Translations under genes and position numbers: made by a program
Part shown: positions 11,301 through 21,595 of the stretch, piece by piece
How positions within the stretch are numbered: position 1 is the first letter of the stretch
Layout of the letters: each line of letters begins with the position of its first letter
Notes under the pieces: model-generated
Seen by the model: the letters and a program-made list of their open reading frames with translations, nothing else
Told to the model about the DNA's origin: nothing
Databases searched by the model: none
NCBI RefSeq assembly: GCF_039555335.1
Contig: NW_027305495.1
Span: 1,116,001 to 1,180,000 of the forward strand
Source: Amphiura filiformis
Lineage: Eukaryota; Echinodermata; Ophiuroidea; Amphilepidida; Amphiuridae
Direction of reading: 5' to 3'
Length of the DNA stretch: 64,000 bases

Positions 11301-14300
11301 ACGAGCCAAGTCATGGTCAGGATTTGGTCGGACATCTTTGGGTAGCCGCTAGCACCAACCTGGTGTTTTGAGCGTCCAATTGCCCGGGTCCAATTGTGCA
11401 AATAAAAGCCGCCTAACACTAGAGAAGATGCAAGGACGAGGAGGGTTAATATAATAATATATATCATAGAGATAATTCCGCAGGCAATCCCATCGCATCT
11501 ATTCATACATAGTCCTTTTGTTCGCAAGTACATCAATGCATAGATACCGCGTGTAGTTAATCCGATTATTATGTATTAAGGTGTAAAACGGGTGATGGAA
11601 TGCAGTTTAAAATTTCCGTCAAGGCCGACGGCTACCCAACTAAAGGCTGCTAGTCAGGTGTAGGAATGCGTGAATTTAGATTAGTCTATACCAGGTGATT
11701 TAATTAATTTGTGACAGCGGTTTTAATATTAAAAGGAAATTAATGTGTATCACAATGGCCAATATAACAGTAAGCTATTGGATGGTACAGAGTGTCCCAG
11801 AAAAAAATACCGGGCGAATGAATTTGGACGTAAGTCGAGAAATCAACATCAGAATCCAAAATTGTTCTGCATCTAATACGCAAATTTTACTAAAATCGGT
11901 TGACTGATACCGAAGAAATGAGCGATTATATAACGTATGCGTCAATTCACTTCATTCCAAGTTTGAAAGAAAGATCATTCAACACAAATTATGCGCACTA
12001 GTGGTTAACTGTCAATGGGCTTCATATTTTGTTCTGTGAAATCCTTTTCGTTCTTTTTAAACAATATTTTTCTTGCAAAACATTCAAATTTGAAAACCTG
12101 CACGATATTGAAAATAAAAGCTTGCATGTAAGATGATGCTCGGTACTTGTAATTTTTTCGTTAATGTTGATATAGATGTTGCATAAAGAATTATTGCATA
12201 AAGAATTCCAGCTGGCTTGAAAAATTTCTCACACACATTAATAATTTTGGAATATTTCCAAGAAATTGTAATGAAAAGTTTAAATCTTTTAAACCCCAAC
12301 ATTAATGTTGCATGGTATCAAAAATCACACGTAAAGCTGTAAGCACTTTATCATTGTCAATTTTGGCTCAAATGTTCCTTGGAAAGTTAAAATATAACAT
12401 ATTTGCACAACATAAAGAATTAAAGTTGGAAAGCTTCCACTTGCAGAAATCAAAGTTTTCTCGGACAAACTGTAATTCATCTTCAGTGAAAGCATGAATG
12501 ACGTAACACCGTCGGATTATAAAATAGATAATGTGGACTAAATTAAATGAGATACGCAAACTTTAGGAAGCGGTAAGCATTTATGAAAAAGCGCCTGTTG
12601 ATCAAACTTGGAATGAACTGCATTGATACATGCATTATGTAATCGTTCATTTCTTCGTAACCACTCAACCGAATCAAATAAAATTTTCGTATGTGGTGCA
12701 CAACAACATAAGCTATGCGATGCATTTTAATTTTTTTGATTTTGATGTCTATTTCTTGACTTACGTTCATTTTGATTCCCTCGGTAATTTTTTATGGGAC
12801 ACCCTGTACACTACAATGTTACCAATTATTTTTCATAACACCTAAACCATAAACGAATCATCTCATGCCAAGTTTTTGGTGGCGTTATGAGAAATATATG
12901 AGTTTTCTTTTGATTCATGTAATTATTTCGTTTAAGGTTAGCAACAACTTTAAACTGTTGCGATTTGGTAGTGCACAGCATCTTGCGAATGGTAGTGAGC
13001 TTTGGTAAAAATTGCATTGCTCAATTCATAGCGAGCATGTAGAAGAATCTAAATATCACAGATATACTTTTGTAGGTCCTGTGGTTCTTGAGTCATGTTG
13101 TAAAAAGGGCTGAAACAACAACACTTTTGAAAAACGTAGATAACTCATTAGCAGTAATAAATTAAGCAAGTTTTCAAAGTATATGATTTGTAGAATTAAC
13201 TTTTGCAAAAAATCAAAGTGTTATTTTTCAATAATATATTGATTTATTGATTCGACCAACAACACCTCGTCTACCCTTAAGCTAACCCAAATCCTAGCCC
13301 TAATCGTAATCATAACCCTAATGCTAACCCTAATCCTAAACTAATCCTAACCTTAATCCTAACCCTAATTTCGTGTAAAATTACATGAAGGAGTAACGCA
13401 AATCCTGTCACACAAGTTTTAGTTTATCCTTTGCACCCACAGAACCAAGCCAAGCCAAACTTTTTTTAGATTTCTGAGATGACCCCAAAACCCCAAAAAT
13501 ATAAACTGGCCCCAAGGGTTTTTTTAAGACGACGTCCAAAATAATCATTATAACTGAAAACGTATGAATACTATTTCTGAACCAAACTAACTTTTTCTAC
13601 AGCCACTTACAGTTTCAAAATATTAAATTAAAATCTGCCCTTTTCTCCATAGCATGTAGTCAACCCATGGCTCTTGGTATGGAAAGTGGATCGATCAGCG
13701 ATGCCCAGCTCAGCGCATCTTCTTACTATGTATGGATTACTGTTCATTTTAGCCCTTCAGAAGGCAGACTCAACAACGACATCTATTGGGCATCTAAAGG
13801 TAACGACATGGGGGAGTGGTTCCAGGTGGATTTCTTATCTGTAGTCACAGTCACCGAGATCATTACACAAGGAACAGGGAAATGGAACGTAGAGGAATGG
13901 GTAACAGAGCTTCGTATTGAATTTGGAGACTCTGCAAGTACATTGTTGCCTATAAGGAATGCTGGTGATAATATGGTAAGTGTTTGTTATAGAAATTATT
14001 ATTAATAACTGTTAAAAATTTATATCATGCATATACTACATGTAGTTACAAGTTACGTCAACCATCACTTCATGATATATTATTTACCCCAGCATGAAAA
14101 ATCCAATAAATCCAACAGCCGAAATTATCAAGCGCAATTATCCAAACACACATGCACACTAACCATGCTAACACGCTGGCCGGTCCAGCGCAACAGTCAT
14201 GGCTTGCTATCTCCGACCCTGCCCTCCGCACTCGAGGGGTGGTCAGTGGCTCTTAACCGGACAGAAGCAAGCTACTTTTCTCTACAGCTTTCTTTCCCTT

Positions 14301-15912
14301 CATCAAAAATATTTTTTAATAAGTAGGATTTTCTGACAAAAAATCTTTTCGTTATTCGTAAAGAATAAAATCATATAGATATGAAAAATGTTTTAAGACA
14401 AGTCTTCAACACTCATATTTTTGTTACGTATACTAGTATTTCGGATCAACCATTCTCCGTCATCAGCTGGTGGTATCCGAGTAGGAAGATAATTGTTTCT
14501 ATCTTACTTGTTTGAAATCCTTAAAACCCTAGAAATACTGAGCCATATTTTGTAACACAGACTGCAACCCCCCTAATTTTTAATTATAAATATCGTTATA
14601 ATTGGTACTATTATATAGCTATGTGTCTCCTCTATCCAGTGATACCAAAATAAGTACAAACATTCCCCACATAATGTTGCTATGACGTCATAATGTGAGG
14701 GCGCCCATGCAAATTTGGGAAATTCTGGCTATGTACAAAAGTATAGGCAAAATTGATTTTCGGCTAAAAATTCTACAAAAATTCTACGATTTTCACCGAA
14801 GTTTCTCCTCAATATAAAAGGAAATGACTATTTCAACCTAGCTAACAAGTAAAAAGTGAGTAGCTCTTGAAATAATTTTACAAGAGCGAAATGAAAATTA
14901 TTGATTTTACTGTAGAAACCAATGGTGGGCCTCAACAACCCCCCTCTATAGTCATCTATGACGGCTGGTCCTACCCCCGGGTAAGGTGCTGGGGTAAAAA
15001 TTTTATCACTAAAATGAGCGCAAAGGAAGGATCTACGATTTGCTTAGGTCGATTGGGCGTAAACGCGTGCGTTTTTTTGTGACGGATAAAAAATCTTAGG
15101 GGGGTGGTAGTTCTTGGTTTAAGGTGTCTAGTGAAGGAAACTTTATGTTCCCATCATTAAACATTCATTCCAAACTCATATGGGTCGGTAATCAAGATGG
15201 CGATGAAATTAGGTGTATTTAATATATGAGGCCGTTTTATCTTTTCGTAATTCGAAAAAATTATGGAAAGGTATAGTGTCGAAGGTGTAGCTGGAGCACC
15301 AACCACCAACACTTTCAAAACATTGTTAAAATCTTATTTGTATCCATATTAATTGTTTTTTGCATTGCTCATTTTTGTTTCTTCTTGCTTGTTTGTGGTT
15401 CGCTCTTTTTGTTATGCGTCTAGATCTATTTGAATAGGTACCTTACAAATTTCCTTTGTATGTATGTAATGTACGAGTATGTATAAACACTGTTACTAGC
15501 TAAACCTATAATACACCAAAATGAGGCATGCAAGAATCTGGATAAACATTTGAAAGCACCTAGGCCTAAACTAGATTATATTAAAGAGTAATCGATTGTG
15601 GCGCAATGTAACAACACTTTGCCTGTGGCAGCTTTGAGAGCCTCCAATCTAAGATATGAGTGCGAAGTTGGAAGAATTTGTGATATAGCATGAGATTATA
15701 TCCCATCGTGTAATTTTTAATGTGAAATGTTCTAATTTAAGTGTCTGTTGTTTTTTCTATTTTTTTTCTAGATATTTACTGCGAATACTGATCAATACTC
15801 CGAAGTTCCTATATTTTTCCCAGAACCAATCACTACAAAGATTCTGCGAATCATTCCTACAGCATGGCAAAAGTGGCGCTCTCTTCGTCTGGAAGTAGTT
15901 GGCTGCAATTAA
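5159..15912 (+). CDS. Secreted cysteine-module / mucin-stalk / discoidin protein, copy 1 (gene span, 5' end missing)
   Basis: Four exons fit together in phase: 5159-5371, 11003-11197, 13653-13975 and 15772-15912 (stop). The first two are symmetric phase 1-1 exons, as is usual for shuffled extracellular modules. The mucin exon ends with a single g that completes an Ala codon at the start of the discoidin exon. The product would be a 70-residue cysteine module, a 64-residue Thr/Ser/Glu-rich stalk and a full F5/8 type C (discoidin) domain ending in GCN-stop. No transmembrane segment follows, so the protein is probably secreted. No ATG or signal-peptide exon is visible upstream in the window, so the 5' end is either further left or lost. 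Convergent with the NLR pseudogene at 18317-25969. Ligand unknown; discoidin domains usually bind sugars or phospholipids. Confidence 0.8.
5505..5790. repeat. Repeat with ggggcgtagccag start, unit 1 only
   Basis: This begins ggggcgtagccagcttttct, followed by a G run. It contains gcgcgtagcgcg twice and is absent at the matching place in unit 2 (about 46737). Its text resembles 53970-54300 and 17960-18300, which end ggctacgctactgcc. Probably the same MITE family. Confidence 0.45.
5925..6029. mobile_element. hAT-like MITE, unit 1
   Basis: Ends cagtgacgtaggc and its inverse, shorter than the 173-bp version at 46894-47066 at the same place in unit 2. The insertion therefore predates the duplication. 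Confidence 0.5.
6097..6519. mobile_element. TTAA MITE family B, unit 1
   Basis: Flanked by TTAA at 6093-6096 and 6520-6523. The right end reads aaatgttataatatggct. The left end is a degenerate version of agccatattataacattt. The same insertion is at 47135-47794 in unit 2. Other copies are at 15913 and 63529. Confidence 0.65.
7077..8205. mobile_element. hAT-like non-autonomous element with about 70-bp inverted termini
   Basis: Long inverted ends (atggtaggccgcaac at left, atggctggccgtaac inverted at right, extending through gagctgctacgcgtagct) are flanked by the 8-bp direct repeat atactgat (7069-7076 and 8206-8213). A family P element (7549-8102) is nested inside. The enclosing 6635-9365 segment is absent from unit 2. 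Confidence 0.65.
8214..9523. other. Non-coding segment of copy-1 intron
   Basis: No convincing exon. Two stretches share ctccatacaca-atgaacaaa (near 8530 and 9090), and inverted gtctcctccg arms occur at 9127-9189, both probably transposon scraps. Confidence 0.4.
9524..9709. mobile_element. Hairpin MITE family H, unit 1
   Basis: Imperfect inverted ends (ttcgccagcgaagtg at left, ttgccagcgacgtgg inverted at right) around a centre with cgatcgaagtgatcg. The same family is at 27270-27441, 48075-48266 and 49361-49556. Confidence 0.5.
9911..10420. mobile_element. hAT-like MITE, unit 1 only
   Basis: Inverted termini of 31 bp with two mismatches (catagaccgtgaag, then atggacggtc). Flanked by agttaat at 9904-9910 and 10421-10427. 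Unit 2 near 48430 holds the empty site (ctagttaatgcag). No transposase. Confidence 0.75.
11003..11197 (+). CDS. Exon: Thr/Ser/Glu-rich mucin-like stalk, copy 1
   Basis: A 195-bp phase 1-1 exon between an acceptor (ttttgttcag) and a donor (caag|gtacga). It encodes 64 residues built from loose repeats of EGTTSE and ETTS, rich in Thr, Ser and Glu, with one Met and no Cys. Such composition is typical of O-glycosylated stalks. The frame joins directly to the discoidin exon. In unit 2 the same exon has lost its acceptor and carries a frameshift. Confidence 0.75.
11288..11692. mobile_element. TA-flanked short element, unit 1 position
   Basis: Matches 51640-52125 in unit 2, where it sits at a different place. 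Ends are gacgaatccaac and an inverted gactaatctaaa. No coding content. A hydrophobic minus-strand frame here is not kept in the other copy. Confidence 0.55.
11788..12806. mobile_element. Mariner-type non-autonomous element with long imperfect inverted arms
   Basis: Ends cagagtgtccca and, inverted, cagggtgtccca, flanked by TA. The two arms stay similar for about 200 bp (for example the gaagaaatgarcgatta blocks near 11912 and 12653). Absent from unit 2. The cagggtgtccca terminus is widespread in invertebrate Tc1/mariner MITEs. Confidence 0.6.
13265..13375. repeat. Degenerate telomere-like (CCCTAA) array
   Basis: About 110 bases of variants of ccctaa (aaccctaatgct, aaccctaatcct, aaccttaatcct). 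An interstitial telomeric-type repeat inside the intron before the discoidin exon of unit 1, not found in unit 2. Confidence 0.6.
13653..13975 (+). CDS. Exon: F5/8 type C (discoidin) domain, N-terminal two thirds, copy 1
   Basis: A 323-bp exon with acceptor tttctccatag and donor atg|gtaagt. It starts in phase 1 and encodes ACSQPMALGMESGSISD, then GRLNN, GEWFQVDF and VTEIITQGTGKW, which are the signature positions of the F5/8C fold (first Cys, the GMESG turn, W-FQVD strand, ITQG strand). It ends in phase 0 at DNM and continues at 15772. The segment around codons 28-32 differs strongly from the copy at 50206. Confidence 0.92.
15772..15912 (+). CDS. Exon: F5/8 type C domain C-terminus and stop, copy 1
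   Basis: The acceptor is a long T tract plus ctag. The 46 codons plus TAA encode IFTANTDQYSEV, then TKILRIIPTAW, and end RLEVVGCN-stop, the classic second-cysteine end of a discoidin domain. The domain terminates the protein. The stop codon lies inside a TTAA that is the insertion site of a 458-bp MITE (15913-16370). In unit 2 there is no insertion and AATAAA follows the stop within four bases. Confidence 0.92.
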   Translation: MFTANTDQYSEVPIFFPEPITTKILRIIPTAWQKWRSLRLEVVGCN

Positions 15913-16370
15913 AGCCATATTATAACATTTTCATACAAAATAGATTAGTATTTTTTTTGCCATAATATGTTAGCTTTTATCATCAGATATGTCCCTTTTT
16001 AATTTTGTGCCGAACAACTGAGGTAAAGCAAAGAAAATTGGAATTTACTACCCGCGCCGATGTCGCCAATGTGTATCACTCCGTCGGTTGTGTTACGGTA
16101 CTATCCTTTGATGTGTATATCCGTCCTGCACGCTATGTACGTACTGTGTTATGAACATCGTTTACGCGTTCGACTAATATTTCCATCGTAATAATAAAAC
16201 GACGGTTCCTACGTTTTATTTGAAATCTCGGATTTTGACAAAACTATAGCACCTATAGTCTTGATTTTTGCAGGGTATGTTAGTTTAATAAAGTACAATA
16301 TAATCATGTAAAAAACATAATTTTGAAAAATATTGAGGGCGTCCTCCTCTGCAAATGTTATAATATGGCT
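15913..16370. mobile_element. TTAA MITE family B at the discoidin stop codon
   Basis: Termini agccatattataacattt, perfect and inverted. TTAA at 15909-15912 and 16371-16374. Unit 2 has the empty site (caattaaaggaataaatg). The stop TAA of discoidin copy 1 is the left target repeat. The element now separates the stop from the AATAAA at 16377-16382. Confidence 0.85.
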
Positions 16371-17278
16371 TTAAAGGAATAAATGCTGAGCCATGGAATC
16401 ATTGGATTTCATTTGGCCAACAGGAATAACTGAAATCTAACCGCAATTTAATTTTAAAACAGTTTCGCTATATCCCCTAATGAAACATGTATGGGTCTAT
16501 TGGGTATCAAGCACAGCGGAGAAATATTAAGAGGATTTACACATTTTTTTTTGACCAACGAATCCCAAGATTGTCAAAAGTAGAATAATTTATAAGATTA
16601 TCAGGAAAATTCTGAGAAAAAAACTTATTTTAGAATGAAGTTTGAATTATATGAAGACGCTACCTTACTTGGATCTTTTGCGTGCAAAGTCAATGGATTT
16701 TTAGGTGAAATATTTCTTCTATTCAAGCAAACAAAAAATCATTGACTGTCTCATTTCATTACCAGTAGTGTCACTCGAAAGTGGATGCTCCATATACTGC
16801 TGTGCCCAGTCAAAGCAATTTATATTCATCTTTCATAATTGTTTTAGAAGCCTCTAACATCTACCTTATGCCAAGTTCTGGCGATATATCATGATAATGA
16901 AAATAGAACATTACAGTTCAGTGGTTTGCCAAATTTAGTAAAAATCCTTTTTCACTTCAAAAGTTCCAAGTCCGGTAGCACACTCTAAGATTCATTCCAA
17001 AGTGATACAATTTGACAGTTTTCTAATAAATACACAATTATTTTGTTTTCTCAACATCGGCCTTCAGTAATAAGTAGGCATTCCAGGATATTGTTAAAGG
17101 TTAAGAGGTCATGTCACGAGATCACTTCCGGGTCAAAGGTCAACCGGAAGTGATCAAAGATCAACCGAAAATACTGCCATTTTGAAAAAAAAAAAAAAAT
17201 TTTTGAGTCGACAAACATTGCAAACAAATGTGAGAGACGAGAGAATTTTCTTTTTTACCATTATTTGGAACATTTTCG

Positions 17279-17425
17279 ACGCAATTCGTTACGCTTTGAC
17301 GCATTTTGCTGCGTCATTAACGCAGTTTGTTACGCCTTTACGCATTTTGCAGCGTAATTGACGCAATTCGTTACGCAAAGATGCATTTCGTTATGCAATC
17401 GACGCATTAGCGCATTTTGCTGTAT
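17279..17425. repeat. Minisatellite, about 21-bp degenerate unit
   Basis: Repeats of gacgcaattcgttacgc alternating with gacgcattttgctgcgt. It is followed by a (ggt)n run (17429-17450) and a looser ctgctcatt-rich repeat (17505-17640). Lies between the two convergent genes of unit 1. Confidence 0.65.
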
Positions 17426-17959
17426 TTGGGGTGGTGGTGGTGGTGGTGGTTCTATATTGCGCGTCCCAAAAATAGATTTAAACTTGAACGAAAGGTACGC
17501 CCTGCTCATTGATCCCTTGCTTATTCCCTTGAATCATTCTCTTGCTCCTTTCCTGCTCATTGACTCATTTGACCGCTCATTCCACCATGTTCCACTGCTC
17601 ATTTCCCTGCCCATTTCCTCATTTTCCTGCGCAATTTACTCAATTTACGATTTTCATGACCTAATCGGCTCACTCTGAGCCCCATTCGCCAAAAAAAATC
17701 AAGTTTTTCACAATTCTTTTATTCCTTCCGGAATACAGCATACAATCATATTGCTTACTATATACTCCATTTCCCCCGTTGATTTACCACAATGGTCCGT
17801 GACGCAGCGGTCAAAACTATGGTACTCTAGGGGGTTTATCCCTCAGAATCTCACATAAAAAAGGGAGGGCCTCCTCCTTTCCTTACCATTTTGACCTTTC
17901 TTATTGAAGCTATTCTTTTGGTGGCAAAAAACGGTATTTCGTAAATAAGAATGGTTAAA

Positions 17960-18312
17960 ATTTTGAAATGAAAAACTGAGATGGCCCGTGTGCTTATTTT
18001 ACTTCTTTTATCTTGTTAAGGAGGGGGTGTTGGGTTTCACAAAAAACATTCGGGGGAAAAGACAAAAAAATCCCGGTTACATCAATTTGACCCGGTGTTA
18101 TCCGGCGTTTTTTTTTCAAAGTGACTGTACATCTTCAAAATGGCTTTATTGCGATGTGCACAAAATTGTGGTGTTTTACACTATTTCGACCCGTGACTGG
18201 GTAAATTCTAGTGGGAAACAGGCTCTATTCCCCTTTTCGTATCCTTTGACTTCCCAATTTTCTCTTTAACTTTTCGTTAGGTGGAACTCTGCCCCCTGTC
18301 GGTTACGCTACT
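17960..18312. mobile_element. Repeat abutting the NLR copy 1 stop codon
   Basis: Ends ggttacgctactgcc four bases downstream of the stop (minus-strand view). The matching repeat is at 53970-54301. Both NLR copies therefore had this 3' neighbour before duplication. Confidence 0.5.
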
Positions 18313-18316
18313 GCCT

Positions 18317-18386
18317 TTAATACAGAGTCACGAAGTCATCCAATTCCTCTGATTGAACACCCTCGGGTAGTAAGCGTCTTGAGAAC
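18317..18386 (-). CDS. NLR copy 1 exon 9: C-terminal tail and stop
   Basis: A 70-bp terminal exon (acceptor ctatcatag) that continues the phase-2 end of exon 8. It encodes GFSRRLLPEGVQSEELDDF, then VTLY and stop. The identical peptide is encoded at 54306-54375. Four bases after the stop a GGCAGTAGCGTAACC-type repeat end begins. Confidence 0.8.
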
Positions 18387-18876
18387 CTATGATAGAAGAA
18401 AATAATTACATATGCAATGTAGTACTTGGTTTTGTTTAATATAGTAATTTAAAAAATGTCTTTAAAATAAAAAGTAAACAAACAAGTTGTCTGCTATGAA
18501 TAATAAATAAAATAGAAAAAGGGAAATAAGTTATGACTTATTTTTTAAATCAAACTAAGTACTTATATTACTAGAAGTTCTTGACATTGGAAAATTGCTG
18601 ATTTGTAAATAGTAATTTAAACACTTAATAACAAAAAGGTAAGGTTTTTGTTAAAAGATACAGATAAAAATTTTAAAATTAATATGACTGAAAAAAGAGA
18701 GAATCATTCACAAATATAAAATAAAAAGTTAAATTAAAATGTATACATTTTAATAAAACTTTTATTTTCCTTATATGAATAACCATTTGCAATTATCAAG
18801 GTGTCATATTGATATTTTATTTATGTTACACTACGAGTATAATTATCCTACCTCCTAATTTAAAAATAATGCTTAC

Positions 18877-20518
18877 CCTAACTCATCAAGGCATTTCAGT
18901 TGACTCAGTCTTGTCAGCTCTTGAAATGACCTCATGTCTAGATGTACTCCATCTAGATACAACCTCTTGATAGACCTTGCTTGCTGCATTCCCTTCATGA
19001 ATGTCGCCACACAATCCTCAGGAATTAAATCATCGCAAGAAGAGGGCAGTATAAGCTCGAGCCAATGCAATTGAGTGCATGATATCAATGCTAAGCCACC
19101 GTGTTTCACTAAGTCTCCTGGATACGGACTGCCTTTGACATACAGTTTCTGTAGACATGTGAGTTTGCTATGTATTGAGTGCAGTAACTCATTGTGTTTA
19201 CTCTTACTCAAATTATCCACATTGATACACAGCTCTAACAGATTCTGAGATAGAGTAACCATTAGGGGTGAAGCTACTGCATCACTCATCGCATTACCTG
19301 TAATACGCAATCCTGTTAGTTGTGATGGTAACTTCTGTGCCAATAATTCCATATCAGGGGATGGTATGTTCATGTTGTGCAAATACAACTTTTGTAATGC
19401 TTGGTTGAGTTTGTTAGCAAAGACCGGTATGCCTTTTCCTGCCTCAGCTTTATTGTATGAGATATCAAGTACACGTAGTAGCGGCATTTTGTGCAGGAAT
19501 GACATAAGTTTTGTGGTTTGTTGCTGTGTAGAGGCAGTTGACCTTGCATACATCTCCAAGAGTGACTTCATATCACCTCTTTCTATTGATTCTAATAAAG
19601 AATCGAAATTACTACCAAGTTTGAAGTAATTCACATTTAGTCTTTTTAATGTGATATTCTTCAAGCTGTGTATTATAGGGCCAATGTTTGTTTCCGACGA
19701 AGACGGTAATCCTTCATATGCCTGAATGCATACAATGTAAGCTGCCAGATGCGCTGGAGTATACAGACAAATCCAGTTCTCGTGTAGGTCTGGGTTTGAC
19801 GAGACAAACGACTCCCGCATTTGTTGTATTTTGTCCTTAGAAAGATATTTCATCCTACGTAGAGAATTGTTGAACATTTCCAAAGATGGTCCAAGACAAA
19901 CATCAGGATCACTGACGTTTGCAATTGGTCGTAATGTTATGTCAGAGATAGCGCCAGCTCCACAATATTTCATGAAATATGCCAGTGCGAGTGCAGTTTT
20001 CGATGAAATTCCATGAAATAAGACCTTGTCATCCACGAAAAATCTCCTTAAAGTCGAAACGAACTCAGCCTTGGCATCAGCTTCAAAGTTGCATTCTAGA
20101 CACAACTCAATATACTGTTGAATAGGTCGCGAGTCGTCTAAGGATAGTTGTTCATTATAATATTTCTGCGCTGGAATTTCAGACTCGAAAATGTTCAACA
20201 GCTTTTGCATAATTGACTTGGCGGCAATTTTTGATCTATACTTAGGGCATCTTTGACAGTGTTTACGTTTTGTAGATAGGATGTTACCTTTCTGGGATTA
20301 TTTTGGAGATAATTGCCAGCGCAAAATTCCTGTCCTGATTTGTGGAAGAATTGTAACGCATGTTCTCCCCTTCTACATAAAATTCCCATGCTGCGTGCTT
20401 GGTCTAGGTATTTCTGTTCACACGATTTCTTGACTTCTTCTTCTGTAAATACGATCTTTGTCGTTGGCGGTGTCAAACCATTGACAGCTAATTCTCCGAG
20501 AGCAGAATATAACATTTC
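18877..20518 (-). pseudogene. NLR copy 1 exon 8: winged helix and LRRs, 25-base deletion
   Basis: A long exon (acceptor tttcag, donor gg|gtaagc). It starts with a NACHT-associated winged-helix segment (LGELAVNGL, GILCRR, FFHKSGQEFCAGNYL) and continues into several LRRs (MPLLRVLDISYNKAE, LTGLRITGNAMSD, LTCLQKLYVKGSP). Compared with copy 2 about 25 bases are missing near 20235-20250. The frame is broken there, leaving 20195-20518 and 18877-20210 open in different frames. Confidence 0.9.
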
Positions 20519-20977
20519 CTGAAACATAATTGAACCAAACGGTCTGAGAACTCATTTGATACATGTGGTATGACTAAACAATAGATAGCATTATAAGTGA
20601 TATCTTTTCAAATTGTCCAGAGCACATTATTGGTATCAAAACATTAATATGAGGCGAAAGCCAATTTTTTTTTATCATATTTTTCAAATTTCAAATTTGA
20701 TCGTGTCTGCCAAAAGAAAAATGGAAACCAATTCGTTCTTTCTTTTCACTTAAAATTGTGCCAAATGTAAATATATGCACAGATAATTATGCTAATCTGA
20801 TGAACATGATGACATTAAACATTCTCCATTTTGGAATCATAACCATAGACATTATTGCCAGTAAAGAAGTCATATTTTTGATTTAATTGTTTTGTTTTGT
20901 AAATAATACACTGTAGTTCAAATATAAATTTCATTATTATCGCTACTTCTAATACGACATTGACAACAAAATTCAAA

Positions 20978-21177
20978 CATGATTTTGATTTAAACTTTTG
21001 ATCCAAACACAAGGAAATAATTTCTACTTCGGAATTTGCAGATGATACTCTATTTTTCATCAGCGAGTGAGTGACTTTATCAGGTCGAGATTTTCTTGAC
21101 CTTTGACCTGATAACAGACTCGTAGACTGATACATTATTTCCTTGTGTTTGGATCAAAAGTTTAAATCAAAATCATG
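20978..21177. mobile_element. Penelope-like 3' fragment with 44-bp palindromic arms
   Basis: Arms 20978-21021 and 21134-21177 are perfect inverted repeats (catgattttgatttaaac and so on). The loop encodes on the minus strand LLSGQRSRKSRPDKVTHSL, matching the tail fragment at 35548-35900. Absent from unit 2. It sits in intron 7 of the NLR pseudogene. Confidence 0.6.
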
Positions 21178-21274
21178 ATTTATACCAACACAGATGAACT
21201 TTCATTAAAACATATTTTCAATTGATACAATCAATGATAAGACGTTCCTTAATAATAAAACAAACGATTCACAC

Positions 21275-21385
21275 CTTCTGTGACTTAACGTTACTTCTTC
21301 TGAATGTTGGTGGTAACAGTCGTGACGAACGAATCCTTTCAACAAGGTTTGGTTGCGCTTGCAGCTCTTGGGCACTTTGAGTACT
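21275..21385 (-). CDS. NLR copy 1 exon 7: short connector
   Basis: A 111-bp phase 0-0 exon (acceptor attttag, donor aag|gtgtga) encoding 37 residues beginning STQSAQELQAQP. It is found only by splice sites and by its match to 58195-58311, which is 6 bp longer and still in frame. Confidence 0.7.
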
Positions 21386-21467
21386 CTAAAATCAAGAACA
21401 TAGCAAATTTGAAAACATAAAACTTTAAGTAATTGATTAAATAATTAGCCAATAATAAAATAACAAC

Positions 21468-21469
<2 letters not shown>

Positions 21470-21511
<42 letters not shown>

Positions 21512-21520
21512 AACAATAAC

Positions 21521-21570
<50 letters not shown>
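21470..21570. repeat. Microsatellite (AAC)n then (AAT)n
   Basis: About 100 bases of caa/aac repeats passing into aat repeats, 25 bp from the NACHT exon donor. Missing in unit 2. Confidence 0.9.
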
Positions 21571-21571
<1 letters not shown>

Positions 21572-21595
21572 CTCTCTCTAAATCGTACGTCTTAC

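Noticed and set aside
11015-11536. 173-codon minus-strand frame with a hydrophobic start
   Set aside because: It runs antisense through the mucin exon and a transposon, and the hydrophobic part is broken in the second copy of that element at 51690-51870.
17358-17678. 106-codon frame with a Gly run
   Set aside because: It is produced by the minisatellite and the (ggt)n tract.
19366-20016. Plus-strand frames of 87 and 61 codons
   Set aside because: They are antisense shadows of the NLR LRR exon. The same is true at 55685-56158.
21470-21570. Regular repeat that could suggest a CRISPR array
   Set aside because: It is a trinucleotide microsatellite in animal DNA with no spacers.
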